From Alphaproteobacteria bacterium (GTDB taxonomy: Bacteria > Pseudomonadota > Alphaproteobacteria > Micavibrionales > Micavibrionaceae), in NCBI GenBank assembly GCA_021775995.1, contig JAJFGS010000011.1, forward strand, positions 124,001-188,000: a stretch of 64,000 bases of DNA. The letters are read 5' to 3'. The translations under genes were made by a program, and so were the position numbers. The notes beneath the pieces were generated by a model. The model saw only the letters and a list, made by a program, of their open reading frames with translations, was not told where the DNA came from and ran no database searches. Below are positions 1 to 8,817 of this stretch, piece by piece (the first letter of the stretch is position 1; each line of letters begins with the position of its first letter).

Positions 1-300
1 CGCTTTAACGCCGAAGGATATAACCGTGAGCTGCATTCTGGCATTGCCACAATAATTTTTTCTTATGGGCTTATTGGCGCAACATTATTTGGTACGTTTC
101 TACTTCTCGTTATTTACAGACAACCTTGGTATTATATTCTGCTATTTACGCCCATAATTTTATTTGGCCTACCGCATCAAAATTTTAGATTCGCTCATTT
201 TTGGGTTTTCTTGGGCATTAATTACGGTATCTTTTTGGCACAAATGCGTGAAGATATTAAACAAAAACTGAACACTGTGATGAAAGAAACAGAATGTTAA
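1..300 (+). CDS. O-antigen ligase/polymerase-like membrane protein (3' part)
   Basis: Only the last 99 codons are inside the window; the frame is open from base 1 and stops at 298-300. The fragment has an extracytoplasmic stretch with an HSG motif followed by YGLIGA and two hydrophobic segments ending in a short basic cytoplasmic tail. The pattern of His-Ser/Asn followed by YGxIG and a membrane helix is typical of the C-terminal part of the O-antigen ligase/polymerase (Wzy/WaaL) family, which joins or polymerises lipid-linked oligosaccharides in the inner membrane. It overlaps the following acyltransferase by 7 bp, so the two are probably co-transcribed. Function is inferred from the tail alone. 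Confidence 0.6.
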   Translation, partial: RFNAEGYNRELHSGIATIIFSYGLIGATLFGTFLLLVIYRQPWYYILLFTPIILFGLPHQNFRFAHFWVFLGINYGIFLAQMREDIKQKLNTVMKETEC

Positions 301-1397
301 AATCAAACTTTCCCCTCACGTTACCAACACGATTTGATACAAACACAGTTAATGCCGCAAAGGGTGTTTTAATTCTTTTCGTAATATTAGGCCATGCTAG
401 TAATTTTTGGACACCCGAGCCATTTTTAACTTTTAGTATCAAATATTTTCATGTTGCCTGCTTTTTATTATTTCCATTCATTTATGACATTCGTAAATTT
501 GATGTAGCTTTTATAAAAAATGCCTTTGCCCGTTATTACATACCATTTGCAGTTTTCTTAATCGGTTACTCCGTTCTTTACTATATTTATGCCGCACCAG
601 ATCTCCAAAACTGGGGTCGCGCCATAGGAGAATCTCTCATCTTTGGCAATAAACCTATGCTGGATGCCTCTTCTGGTCTTCGTGCTCTATGGTTTATGCC
701 CGTCTTAATCTCTATCGTCGTTATAAATGCCTTGCTTATAGGACGCTTTAAAATGCCCTTATGGGCGCTACTTGTTATCGGTTTTTGCCTTCATATAAGC
801 GTCGGCGCCATTCCAGAACCATTAAAATATTATTTTCCTTTAGGATTTGTAAACGCTGCTTACTTAGTATTTATAGGTTTTTCTATTCGCTACTTATGCA
901 TGGCAAAATCAATGGAATATTTACAAAAAAACTCTCATGTATTTTTATTGATGTTTATGGCTGGAATTTTCTTTAGCCATTACTTCGATACTTTAATAAA
1001 ATTTCCTGTTATTTTTCTACCTGATTATACCGATATAAAAAGCATCATCATTCATGATACAATTATTATTTCAGCATTCATGTTTCTTATGACGTCACCT
1101 TTATTTAAAACTTCAAACTTCTTAAAATGGTGCGGTAAAAATTCTCTAACACTTTATTTAACACATCTTTTATTTTTAGCGATCAGCATGACAATCGCTA
1201 TAAAATATTTTGATGTATCTAACGTAGATTTTTTAAGCGCATTCATTGTTCTTTCAATCTTTATATTTGCCCTTGGTGGAGGCGCAATATGCGTTATAAT
1301 TTTAAATAAGTTACCAAAATTAAAAGATACAATTATGCCGCCTAGTTGGGATGAATGGATAATCATTAAAGGCTTCAAAACAAAGGATAAATCATGA
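294..1397 (+). CDS. Acyltransferase family 3 membrane protein
   Basis: A 367-residue protein with about ten hydrophobic segments. Near the N-terminus (residues 20-35) it has the family signature: an AAKG start of helix 1 and the conserved His34 in ILGHA. A later ALWFMP segment and a C-terminal NSLTLYLTH helix also fit. The Acyl_transf_3 family transfers acetyl or other acyl groups from the cytoplasm to sugars of surface polysaccharides. The start ATG overlaps the stop of the preceding ligase-like gene, and its own stop overlaps the next gene by 4 bp (ATGA), so it is the middle of a translationally coupled trio. The acyl donor and sugar target cannot be read from the sequence. Confidence 0.85.
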   Translation: MLKSNFPLTLPTRFDTNTVNAAKGVLILFVILGHASNFWTPEPFLTFSIKYFHVACFLLFPFIYDIRKFDVAFIKNAFARYYIPFAVFLIGYSVLYYIYAAPDLQNWGRAIGESLIFGNKPMLDASSGLRALWFMPVLISIVVINALLIGRFKMPLWALLVIGFCLHISVGAIPEPLKYYFPLGFVNAAYLVFIGFSIRYLCMAKSMEYLQKNSHVFLLMFMAGIFFSHYFDTLIKFPVIFLPDYTDIKSIIIHDTIIISAFMFLMTSPLFKTSNFLKWCGKNSLTLYLTHLLFLAISMTIAIKYFDVSNVDFLSAFIVLSIFIFALGGGAICVIILNKLPKLKDTIMPPSWDEWIIIKGFKTKDKS

Positions 1398-2050
1398 ATT
1401 ATTATGAAGGCAAGACTGGGGAAGATTACTATAATATGCGCAACCAACGGCGCAATAAATTCTTGCAAACTCGCCGCGCTGGCCATTTTCAACCCTATAT
1501 CAAACTCTGCGATACCGTTTTAGATTTTGGTTGTGGCACAGGCGGGGTTTTATCTGAAATTAACTGCGCAAAAAAAATAGGAATTGAAGTTAATGAACTA
1601 TCAATTGTTGAGGCTAAACAACATGATATTGAAGTGTTTCCTGATCTATCAAAAATAGATGACAATAGTGTAGATATCATTATTTCTAACCATGCGCTTG
1701 AACATGTAACACATCCAGCAGAACATATTGCTGAATTTAAACGTATACTAAAAGAAAACGGAAAAATTATTCTTGTTGTACCTGCCGAAAGCCCGTTTAA
1801 AATTCGTTTTTCTAAATGGGCAGCGAACGATCCAGATCAACACATCTTTTCATGGACGCCATTATCTTTTGGAAATTTGGTTTCGCAATGTGGATTTAAG
1901 GTAGAAAAAAGTTTTTATCGCCCGATTGGTTATTCAAAATTTAATGAACCTCTAGCCAAGATAAATGAGGGGTTATTTCAACTCTCTAGACACATCATCG
2001 CCTTTGCTTTTAAGCGTTATGAGGTCGTCTGCATTGCCGGAAAATCATAG
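1394..2050 (+). CDS. Class I SAM-dependent methyltransferase
   Basis: A 218-residue protein of the Methyltransf_11/12 type. Motif I, VLDFGCGTG, is at residues 42-50; motif II/III is seen in SNHALEHV and a following hydrophobic strand LVVP after an ILKENGKI helix. It belongs with the two upstream genes (ATGA overlap) and ends in a 34-bp convergent overlap with the sulfotransferase on the other strand. In this setting it probably methylates a sugar or lipid-linked intermediate of the polysaccharide. The exact acceptor is unknown. Confidence 0.8.
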   Translation: MNYYEGKTGEDYYNMRNQRRNKFLQTRRAGHFQPYIKLCDTVLDFGCGTGGVLSEINCAKKIGIEVNELSIVEAKQHDIEVFPDLSKIDDNSVDIIISNHALEHVTHPAEHIAEFKRILKENGKIILVVPAESPFKIRFSKWAANDPDQHIFSWTPLSFGNLVSQCGFKVEKSFYRPIGYSKFNEPLAKINEGLFQLSRHIIAFAFKRYEVVCIAGKS

Positions 2051-2946
2051 GACTTAAGCCATTTTTGAACGATTTCAGGATGGGTTTTTATCAATGCCTC
2101 CAATGAAGGCTGGCACATTCTTTCAATTGTAAGGCGTATCTTATTCGGCATCAAATAGTCTTCACGCGTATAAGAATTTATTTTCTTTTTATACATTTCT
2201 TCTAATGGTAAAAAATCACTATCAACATCTAAAAAACTATATGTGTTTTTAATTAAATTTTCTGGGTTATCTGTTATATCTTCAAAAGATTGAATCAATA
2301 AATTTTTTGGATCAATACAACTTTTCCATGTTTCAAGAATTGATTTTAAATCAGATCTATTTTGAGCTGCAGAATTTTCAAGAAAATCTAAGATTTCTTC
2401 TTCACTAACATCTTCAAATTTTTTCTTTTTAACGTGTAAAAAATGATGAATAACGCCAGACCATAATCTTTGCATGGGGTTCCGCACCATCAATAAAAAT
2501 TTTATATCAGGGTTCATATCTAAAATAATCTGAATTGTATCTGGTGTAAGATTGGAATAAGCAGGGGTTATCTCTCCGCTCACTTTATCACCTGTGAATC
2601 TGGAATGAAAAAGGCGTTTATACCACCGAATATCAAAAGCACCGGAAAAATAACAAGAATCCCATAAAAACCCCATCCAATAAGGGTTTTTCCTAAATTC
2701 TGGACGATGTTTCATGTCCATAAAAGGCGCAAATTTCTGCTTGATACGGCTCTTTAAATGGTAGGAATATCGATGCGTTAAATATTTAGCTTTTGGGTCA
2801 ATCACATCAAAGAAATGAAGCTCTTTTAAGGGTGGCACCCAAATATCTGGATGGAAAGCAAGCTGTGTGAACAGCCATGAGGTTCCTGAACGCTCCATAC
2901 CTATGCCAATAAAATCTGGGCCTTTATTTTCTTCTCTAAAATTCAT
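2017..2946 (-). CDS. Sulfotransferase (Sulfotransfer_1-like)
   Basis: A 309-residue protein if started at the ATG at 2946, which begins just before the PAPS site; an upstream in-frame ATG at 2985 would overlap the preceding gene by 50 bp. The 5'-phosphosulfate loop is GIGMERSGTSWL (residues 14-25), the SGEITPAY segment is typical of heparan-sulfate-type sulfotransferases, and the 3'-phosphate motif is VRNPMQRLWSG. It should transfer sulfate from PAPS to a sugar hydroxyl or amine. It is the last gene of a minus-strand run of five polysaccharide genes and overlaps its upstream neighbour by 11 bp. Confidence 0.85.
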   Translation of the reverse strand: MNFREENKGPDFIGIGMERSGTSWLFTQLAFHPDIWVPPLKELHFFDVIDPKAKYLTHRYSYHLKSRIKQKFAPFMDMKHRPEFRKNPYWMGFLWDSCYFSGAFDIRWYKRLFHSRFTGDKVSGEITPAYSNLTPDTIQIILDMNPDIKFLLMVRNPMQRLWSGVIHHFLHVKKKKFEDVSEEEILDFLENSAAQNRSDLKSILETWKSCIDPKNLLIQSFEDITDNPENLIKNTYSFLDVDSDFLPLEEMYKKKINSYTREDYLMPNKIRLTIERMCQPSLEALIKTHPEIVQKWLKSYDFPAMQTTS

Positions 2947-3748
2947 AATTGAATAACTCAATATCTTTTTTATAACGTGCCGCAATAATATTTTTTAAAT
3001 TTTCATTATAAAAATCTTTATAATTTATTTTTTGTGTTTGGGTTTTAGAAGAATTTTTTTCATTTGGGTTATTTGTTTTTCCAACCGCAGATACAAATCC
3101 TTTTTGAGGTAATGGTAAATAATCAATACCAATTTTTGTACAAATCAACTTCCAATCTTCTTCTAAATTTTCATACCGTCCCACATAATCACATAATGGT
3201 TGATCATCTTTATCATATAAGAATTTATATTGTGACAACCAATGACGATCGGCAATGTCATCCTGCCCCTCTACAGTACTGAGCCATTCTATGAATGACT
3301 CAAAGGGCATGCCACCACGTAACCCTTTGAAAAAGCTTAATACTCTAGCGCGCTTACCAATAATATTATCAGCAACTTTACTGTTATAGCATGATAAAAT
3401 ACGTGACCACGGATTACGCACAATCGAAAATTTGTAATAATCAGGATACTTTTCAAGTGCTTCAAAAAAACCGTTTCGTTTCTCGAACCATTCTATCTCA
3501 AATTCTCGCGCATTCTCTTTTACAAACAAATTATAAAAACTACGACTGGCAACTTTTGGAATACCAAAAAATATAAATTTATGTTTGTGGGAAATAATTG
3601 TAAGACCAGCAATATCTTGCTTAGGTTTAATACAAAATATTTTTACGGTTAAATAGAATGCCCATGAAACTATATCGGCAACGAAACGTCCCAACGGCCC
3701 ACTCCGTAAAACCCAATAAAATATAGCGCGTGCAGATTTAGGAAGCAT
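2936..3748 (-). CDS. Sulfotransferase family 2 protein
   Basis: A 270-residue protein with the carbohydrate sulfotransferase (Sulfotransfer_2) layout. The PAPS 5' loop is FFGIPKVASRSFYN, and the 3'-phosphate motif is VRNPWSRILSCYN. A short hydrophobic stretch near residues 20-40 (two valine-rich segments) could anchor it to the membrane. It lies directly upstream of, and overlaps, a second unrelated-looking sulfotransferase. Two adjacent enzymes with different PAPS loops suggest sulfation at two positions of the same repeat unit. The substrate is inferred only from the locus. Confidence 0.82.
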   Translation of the reverse strand: MLPKSARAIFYWVLRSGPLGRFVADIVSWAFYLTVKIFCIKPKQDIAGLTIISHKHKFIFFGIPKVASRSFYNLFVKENAREFEIEWFEKRNGFFEALEKYPDYYKFSIVRNPWSRILSCYNSKVADNIIGKRARVLSFFKGLRGGMPFESFIEWLSTVEGQDDIADRHWLSQYKFLYDKDDQPLCDYVGRYENLEEDWKLICTKIGIDYLPLPQKGFVSAVGKTNNPNEKNSSKTQTQKINYKDFYNENLKNIIAARYKKDIELFNYEF

Positions 3749-3774
3749 AAATTTTTACAATTCTATATTTATGT

Positions 3775-4557
3775 TTATTTAATAATAACACAGCCTAAAG
3801 TATGGCTTACTAGAAAAAAACTATGTGTATGGGTTTCTAAAAATTCATCAACGGCACTTTGACATCCAGGGAAAGTTTTTGACCCATAATCATCAACAAT
3901 AATCATGGCACCCTCATCCATACGATCATAGAAAAACTCAATCGCAGCCTTCGTTGGCTCGTAAAGATCAACATCTATATGGGCCAAGGCATAGCGCCGT
4001 TCTTTTGCCGCACAATCAAGACTTTGTGGTATCCAGCCTTTAATAATTTCTACAAATCCCATGTCTTTGAAAAGGTTTTTGACATGATCATAACTACTTG
4101 AAAAACGATCTTTTTGATTTTTAGTTTTACGAACAGTGGTATCCCCTAAATCTGTTGAACGATCTTTATCAGTTTTATCAGACAACCCGCCTTCAAAAGA
4201 ATCAAAAATCCATAACTTACGGGCTACTTGTGATGAAGATTTTATAATATCGGCTAAAATATAAGCTGAATGACCATGCTTAGAACCACATTCAGCAAAA
4301 TCTCCACTCACATTATTTTTTAAAATCTGTTGTGCGCCTTGGTACAAGGTATAAAAACGGCGTTCTTTTGAAAAATCATCACCTGCCCTATCATTTGCTG
4401 GATTGGCTATTCTATCTGCACGGTCATAAACACTTAAATAGGGATCATTAGAACGTTCAGAATATTGTTGAATGACGCGTTCTGGTACAAGGCGGTACCC
4501 TAATTTTTGTAAGCCATACTTCACACCATCTTTCATTATATGTTTCATTTTTTTCAT
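3775..4557 (-). CDS. TylF/MycF-type methyltransferase
   Basis: A 260-residue protein of the macrocin O-methyltransferase (TylF) family. Recognisable segments are GDFAECGSKHGHSA (SAM loop), LWIFDSFEGG, AHIDVDLYEPTKAA and IIVDDYGSKTFPG; the paired acidic residues in the last two are the metal-binding positions of this family. Family members O-methylate sugars, often on natural products or surface glycans, using Mg2+. It overlaps the flippase gene upstream by 4 bp (ATGA), so it is translationally coupled to it. This probably adds an O-methyl group to a polysaccharide sugar. Confidence 0.85.
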   Translation of the reverse strand: MKKMKHIMKDGVKYGLQKLGYRLVPERVIQQYSERSNDPYLSVYDRADRIANPANDRAGDDFSKERRFYTLYQGAQQILKNNVSGDFAECGSKHGHSAYILADIIKSSSQVARKLWIFDSFEGGLSDKTDKDRSTDLGDTTVRKTKNQKDRFSSSYDHVKNLFKDMGFVEIIKGWIPQSLDCAAKERRYALAHIDVDLYEPTKAAIEFFYDRMDEGAMIIVDDYGSKTFPGCQSAVDEFLETHTHSFFLVSHTLGCVIIK

Positions 4558-5816
4558 GATAGAGGTGCCTTTAAAATACGATAATGAACAACAAAAATAT
4601 AACTTAAGATATTACGAAAGACCATGAAAAAGGCTGTTACAGAGGCAGCCCCCTCCAAACCAAACCATATGATAGCAGGGATATTACAAATAATATTTCC
4701 AGCAGCGGCCGCAAATGTAATCCACATCACTGTCCTTTCATACTTCGTCATCGCCAGTAAAGCCGCAGAAGGCCCCGTACAAACCATAACAAATTGTCCA
4801 ACCAATAATATTAACAGCGCATCGTACGCCCCTTCAAATCCATCACCCAAAAATTCTAGAACGTACGGCATGACGAACATAATAGAGAGGCAAATAATAG
4901 CTGTGCTAAAAACTGAAAAAGCAAGATTTTGTATATAAAGTTTTTTCAAACCACTATGATCGCCTTTCGTATAAAGTGAAGATGCACGAGAAGAAAAAAC
5001 AGACTGAACAACCTTTTGACTGATAGAACCAACCTCAGAAAATTGTGCTGCAATTGCATAAGCACCTACCATCATAGGCTGCATCATCAACCCTAAAATA
5101 ATTAAATCACTACGTCGCATTAAACGTTGTGCAAAAATAACCAACATCATCGGGAAAGAAATGTTCAGCCAATTTTTATAATCTTTCTTATCTGCTTTAC
5201 TCTTATCTCTGCGTATAAATCGGCAAAGCGTAGCCCATGAAATACCACCAGCAACGATAAGAGATATCGTCAGTAAAATTAACGCTTGAACACCCAATTC
5301 AAGCTGAAAACCAAGTAAAACAGCCAAAATAATAAAAGAAAGTAGTAAAAATTCACGAAAAGTTGTCTCAAAAAAGACAGATAAACTACTATGATGAAGC
5401 CCACGTAAAAAACCAGAATTTAAACGAAGAAATACGGTGATAGGAACAATGAGCGCCCCTACCCAAAGAGCTTCTTCAGAATATTTATCCACAATGGATG
5501 TAAAAGACAAAATTCCGAAAACAAGAAAGCCACTTATACTGGCAAGTAATAAAGTAAATTTTCTAGAAAACTTAATAAAAGAAGAAATTTTAGCAGTATC
5601 TTTATTCTCATTAAGATACTTAGGAAGAATACGAACGGCAGAATTTTGAAATCCAAAAAGAGAAAATATGCCAAGAACAAGGCTCAAAGAAAATATAAAA
5701 CTATAAACTCCATACTGCTCAACAGACAGCATTTTTGCCAAAGCAATTTGTACAAAAAATCCAAACCCCATCCCTATAATGACTATAAAGAAAGAGGAAA
5801 AAAACAAGCGAAGCAT
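4554..5816 (-). CDS. Wzx-type polysaccharide flippase
   Basis: A 420-residue, strongly hydrophobic protein with about twelve predicted membrane helices. The N-terminal part has the polysaccharide-transporter pattern AKMLSVEQYGVYSF followed by alternating helices, and there is a cytoplasmic RLMRRSDLIILG segment in the middle. The MATE-like family flips undecaprenyl-linked oligosaccharides across the inner membrane. It sits one base after the upstream methyltransferase stop and overlaps the TylF gene, in the middle of the minus-strand operon. With the ligase/polymerase-like gene at the window edge this suggests a Wzx/Wzy route. Confidence 0.87.
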   Translation of the reverse strand: MLRLFFSSFFIVIIGMGFGFFVQIALAKMLSVEQYGVYSFIFSLSLVLGIFSLFGFQNSAVRILPKYLNENKDTAKISSFIKFSRKFTLLLASISGFLVFGILSFTSIVDKYSEEALWVGALIVPITVFLRLNSGFLRGLHHSSLSVFFETTFREFLLLSFIILAVLLGFQLELGVQALILLTISLIVAGGISWATLCRFIRRDKSKADKKDYKNWLNISFPMMLVIFAQRLMRRSDLIILGLMMQPMMVGAYAIAAQFSEVGSISQKVVQSVFSSRASSLYTKGDHSGLKKLYIQNLAFSVFSTAIICLSIMFVMPYVLEFLGDGFEGAYDALLILLVGQFVMVCTGPSAALLAMTKYERTVMWITFAAAAGNIICNIPAIIWFGLEGAASVTAFFMVFRNILSYIFVVHYRILKAPLS

Positions 5817-5817
5817 A

Positions 5818-6528
5818 TTAAACGCCTATCTCTGATTGTGCTGTAACTGGCGCAAATAACATCACACGTGCAGGACCGTCAAATTTTGCTTTATATTTAT
5901 CTTTAAATAATTGAGCAACATCTTGTGGCAACCATCCTTGAATCGTAGGTGACCAATTCATTTCCAAATAAACGCGTCCCTTTTCTTTCATATGATTTTG
6001 AAATAAATCACTTAAGAAAAAATCCCATTCTTTTATCTGCCAAAGTTCATTTTCAATATGGCCATTAAAACAAACTTGAAAACTCGTCACAAAATCAAAT
6101 TTTTTATCGTAAGATGGCATCGGCGTCATTGGCTCAATCGTATAATCACGCCGATCAATATTTAAAAATTCTGATGTCTTGTTAAAAAGAATATCGCCAG
6201 GTAGGTCAATTCCAATGACATCATGACCGTAAAATTTAGCAACATAAGGAAAGTAACCAAATCCAGACCCAATATCTAAAACGCTCAATGGTCTTGATTT
6301 ATTAAGTTTAAGCAACAAAGCACGACGCACATTTTGACGTAACCAATATTGTGCATTGAAATATTTTTTATATTGCGGATGTCCCGTATCATCCTTGTAT
6401 TTCAAAAGCTTACCTAATTCCTCATGGTCCAGACTATGCATAAGGTGTTCTGTCGGCTGTGATGCCTTAAAATTATAATAAGCATGCTTGAAAGAAACTT
6501 TATCGAGAATTTTTTGAATAAGAGGCAT
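5818..6528 (-). CDS. SAM-dependent methyltransferase
   Basis: A 236-residue protein. Motif I is VLDIGSGFGYFPYVAK, followed by an acidic strand VIGIDLP that would hold the ribose of SAM. The rest is not diagnostic; an F-V-T-S-F-Q strand and a final WLPQDV helix resemble sugar or lipid methyltransferases. It is the first gene of the minus-strand polysaccharide operon (6528 to 2017), with the flippase following one base later. It is divergent from the outer-membrane barrel gene at 6683. Confidence 0.72.
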   Translation of the reverse strand: MPLIQKILDKVSFKHAYYNFKASQPTEHLMHSLDHEELGKLLKYKDDTGHPQYKKYFNAQYWLRQNVRRALLLKLNKSRPLSVLDIGSGFGYFPYVAKFYGHDVIGIDLPGDILFNKTSEFLNIDRRDYTIEPMTPMPSYDKKFDFVTSFQVCFNGHIENELWQIKEWDFFLSDLFQNHMKEKGRVYLEMNWSPTIQGWLPQDVAQLFKDKYKAKFDGPARVMLFAPVTAQSEIGV

Positions 6529-6612
6529 AATTTTGAAATATAAGGCTGTGAAATGATTTCCACTATTTTAAATAATATCTGTTTAAGGCTTCATTACAAT
6601 AAAAAAACACTT

Positions 6613-6651
6613 TATACTGTAGTTTCAAATATAAGACCGCTTCAGTCTTAT
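6613..6651 (+). promoter_or_regulatory. Candidate promoter -10 and inverted repeat before the beta-barrel gene
   Basis: In the divergent gap before 6683 there is a TATACT hexamer (6613-6618) followed by a 7-bp inverted repeat, ATAAGAC/GTCTTAT with a 7-nt loop (6631-6651). No good -35 hexamer is visible. The repeat could be an operator or an mRNA leader hairpin. It is listed only as a candidate. Confidence 0.3.
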
Positions 6652-6682
6652 CTTTCTTACATTAAAAGCATTTAATAATTTT

Positions 6683-7981
6683 ATGGTTAACGCCTTACAG
6701 CATTATTGTTTCGTTCTTGTCATACTCATGATTATGGTTATAGGAATTCAATTTTCCGCCATGGCACGGGACATGACTGCGGAACCGTTTGGTTTTAGAG
6801 CACAAAAACCTAACGGTTATGGAGAAGATAATGTTGATCCCTTTAAATATCGTGGCAACCCAATCAAATTTAGCTCTTTTTTAATTTGGCCCAACCTAAC
6901 GTTACAACAAGAATATAACGATAACGTCTTCGCAACACAGGCTGCACACAAAAGTGATTTTACCACCGTCTTAAAACCATCATTGATCATCAAAAAAGAA
7001 ATGGAACGTCATGAATTTATTCTTTCCCTCGATGCAGAACTAAGACGATATTGGGACTTAAATAATGAAAATGTTGAAAACTATAGCACATTATTCGAAG
7101 CAAATATTGAACCAAGCCATACAACCCACATTCCGTTGCTACTATCTTTTCGCGATGGGCATATCAAACGTAATGGTCAAAGACGTACTTCAATCAATGA
7201 TTTATCTGTCACCCCTTTAAGAGTTCGTTCATATGAATTTGAAACTGGAGTAGTCCACAAACCAAACCGTCTAGGCCTATCATTATTAGGCAACTTCAGA
7301 CGAGCTGAACTAGAAAATAATAGGCTTTTTACAGGCCAAGCCCTTATTAGAGATAACCGTGATATTAATACTATCAAAGCAACAGGCCGCATTTCCTATG
7401 AGTTACCTACCAATTGGGAACCTTATGCTGAATTAACGTTAGCAGATGATAATTTCACCAATGAAGCACCCGCTGCCATTACAAGAAACAATAATTTAGT
7501 ACGATTATTATTGGGAACATTATTTAACTATAAAGGTTTAGTTTACGGTTTTGTCGGTGCTGGATGGGAAAAGCGCACCTATGACAGCAATGCCATACAA
7601 TCCGCCAAAGGATTATCTTTAGATTCAAAAATCACATGGGAACCGCAAGCAAAAACAACAGTTATTTTTGATTTATCGCGGCAAACTTTTGAAGATAATG
7701 AAATTATTGCAGGCATAACAGAAACCATCACAGGCTTAGAACTTCGCCATGAATTACAACATGATTTATTTATAAAATTAATGGGTAGTTACGAAAACGA
7801 AGACTTTAGCAACAGTACTCGTAAAGACGACACCCTCAATACAGGAGTTGGTATCCATTATATATCAGGACCCCATTTGCAAATTGGAGCAGAATATAAC
7901 TACACGCAACGCAATAGTACAATTCCTGGACTTGATCTGGATAATAATATTTTCATGCTCCGCGCAAAAGCTGCTTGGTAA
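6683..7981 (+). CDS. Outer-membrane beta-barrel protein of the polysaccharide locus
   Basis: A 432-residue protein. Residues 1-29 form a signal peptide (hydrophobic core then SAMA). The mature part shows many alternating amphipathic strands and ends in RAKAAW, with a terminal aromatic residue as in outer-membrane barrels. The N-terminal segment with YNDNVFAT resembles the 'beta-barrel porin 2' proteins found in exopolysaccharide loci (for example EpsL- or VpsM-like). It likely takes part in export or surface attachment of the polysaccharide. It stands alone between two minus-strand genes. Confidence 0.7.
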   Translation: MVNALQHYCFVLVILMIMVIGIQFSAMARDMTAEPFGFRAQKPNGYGEDNVDPFKYRGNPIKFSSFLIWPNLTLQQEYNDNVFATQAAHKSDFTTVLKPSLIIKKEMERHEFILSLDAELRRYWDLNNENVENYSTLFEANIEPSHTTHIPLLLSFRDGHIKRNGQRRTSINDLSVTPLRVRSYEFETGVVHKPNRLGLSLLGNFRRAELENNRLFTGQALIRDNRDINTIKATGRISYELPTNWEPYAELTLADDNFTNEAPAAITRNNNLVRLLLGTLFNYKGLVYGFVGAGWEKRTYDSNAIQSAKGLSLDSKITWEPQAKTTVIFDLSRQTFEDNEIIAGITETITGLELRHELQHDLFIKLMGSYENEDFSNSTRKDDTLNTGVGIHYISGPHLQIGAEYNYTQRNSTIPGLDLDNNIFMLRAKAAW

Positions 7982-7991
7982 AAATTTATAT

Positions 7992-8747
7992 CTATATACC
8001 TATTATTTTTTTAGCGGCCTGATAAATTTCTTGATCACCTTGCGTTAATTCCAAAACTTTCTTATGAAGCGCGCTCTCTTTATCAGGTAGTATCTTCTGC
8101 TCTGCATTGGCAGGGCTAGAATTTCTATTAAAAATAATTGGCTTACGACCAAATGCTACCTTCATATCACGTTGGAAAACATCCATATGTTCTAAACAAC
8201 CAATCACCTTCATTTTACCCAAGGCGTCAATAGATTCATTCACTTCTTCTTGCGTTGGTGTTTCGCCATGTCTATCAGAGTGAGATAAAAAATTAATAAA
8301 AGAACGCGTATTAATTTTCCCTTGTTCGCTCTCAATATATTCTTCCATCGATAATTCGGTTCTTTGATACTCATGGTTTTTATATCGATTCCAAAAATAT
8401 TCTGAATACCATCGTGCCACAGGATCACGTAAGAGAGTTATAAAACTCCATTCGTTTTTATGTTTATTATAGATATTGTTATCAAACGGGTAATGGCCAG
8501 AAATAAATGCAGAATCAGATTTTTCAACAAAATAACTCAGCAATTGGCGTCTAAATTCATATCGATTAACACCTGATTGTTCAGCAATAACAGATGCCGC
8601 ACGGCTGTTTAAATTACCCGGAAATCCACGCCTGCGGTACTTTAAAAACCGTAAGGGATAATAAGTTAAAACCAACCCTGTAACAATAGAGGTCCCACCA
8701 CATTTTGGAATATGATGAAAGACTATTTTTGGTTCTTTTTTTAACAT
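7992..8747 (-). CDS. Sulfotransferase family protein (third in locus)
   Basis: A 251-residue protein. The PAPS loop KIVFHHIPKCGGTSI is at residues 7-21, and the 3'-phosphate motif is LLRDPVARWYSEYFW. Both are typical of the Sulfotransfer_2/heparan-sulfate 2-O type. It stands apart from the other two sulfotransferases, divergent from the glycosyltransferase at 8818. Its loop sequence is clearly different from those at 2946 and 3748, so it is not a recent duplicate. Confidence 0.85.
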   Translation of the reverse strand: MLKKEPKIVFHHIPKCGGTSIVTGLVLTYYPLRFLKYRRRGFPGNLNSRAASVIAEQSGVNRYEFRRQLLSYFVEKSDSAFISGHYPFDNNIYNKHKNEWSFITLLRDPVARWYSEYFWNRYKNHEYQRTELSMEEYIESEQGKINTRSFINFLSHSDRHGETPTQEEVNESIDALGKMKVIGCLEHMDVFQRDMKVAFGRKPIIFNRNSSPANAEQKILPDKESALHKKVLELTQGDQEIYQAAKKIIGI

Positions 8748-8817
8748 ATACTCACTCTAGATTATTCATTTATAGGTTATTCATTTATTTTTAAACTCTA
8801 GCTAATATATCATAATA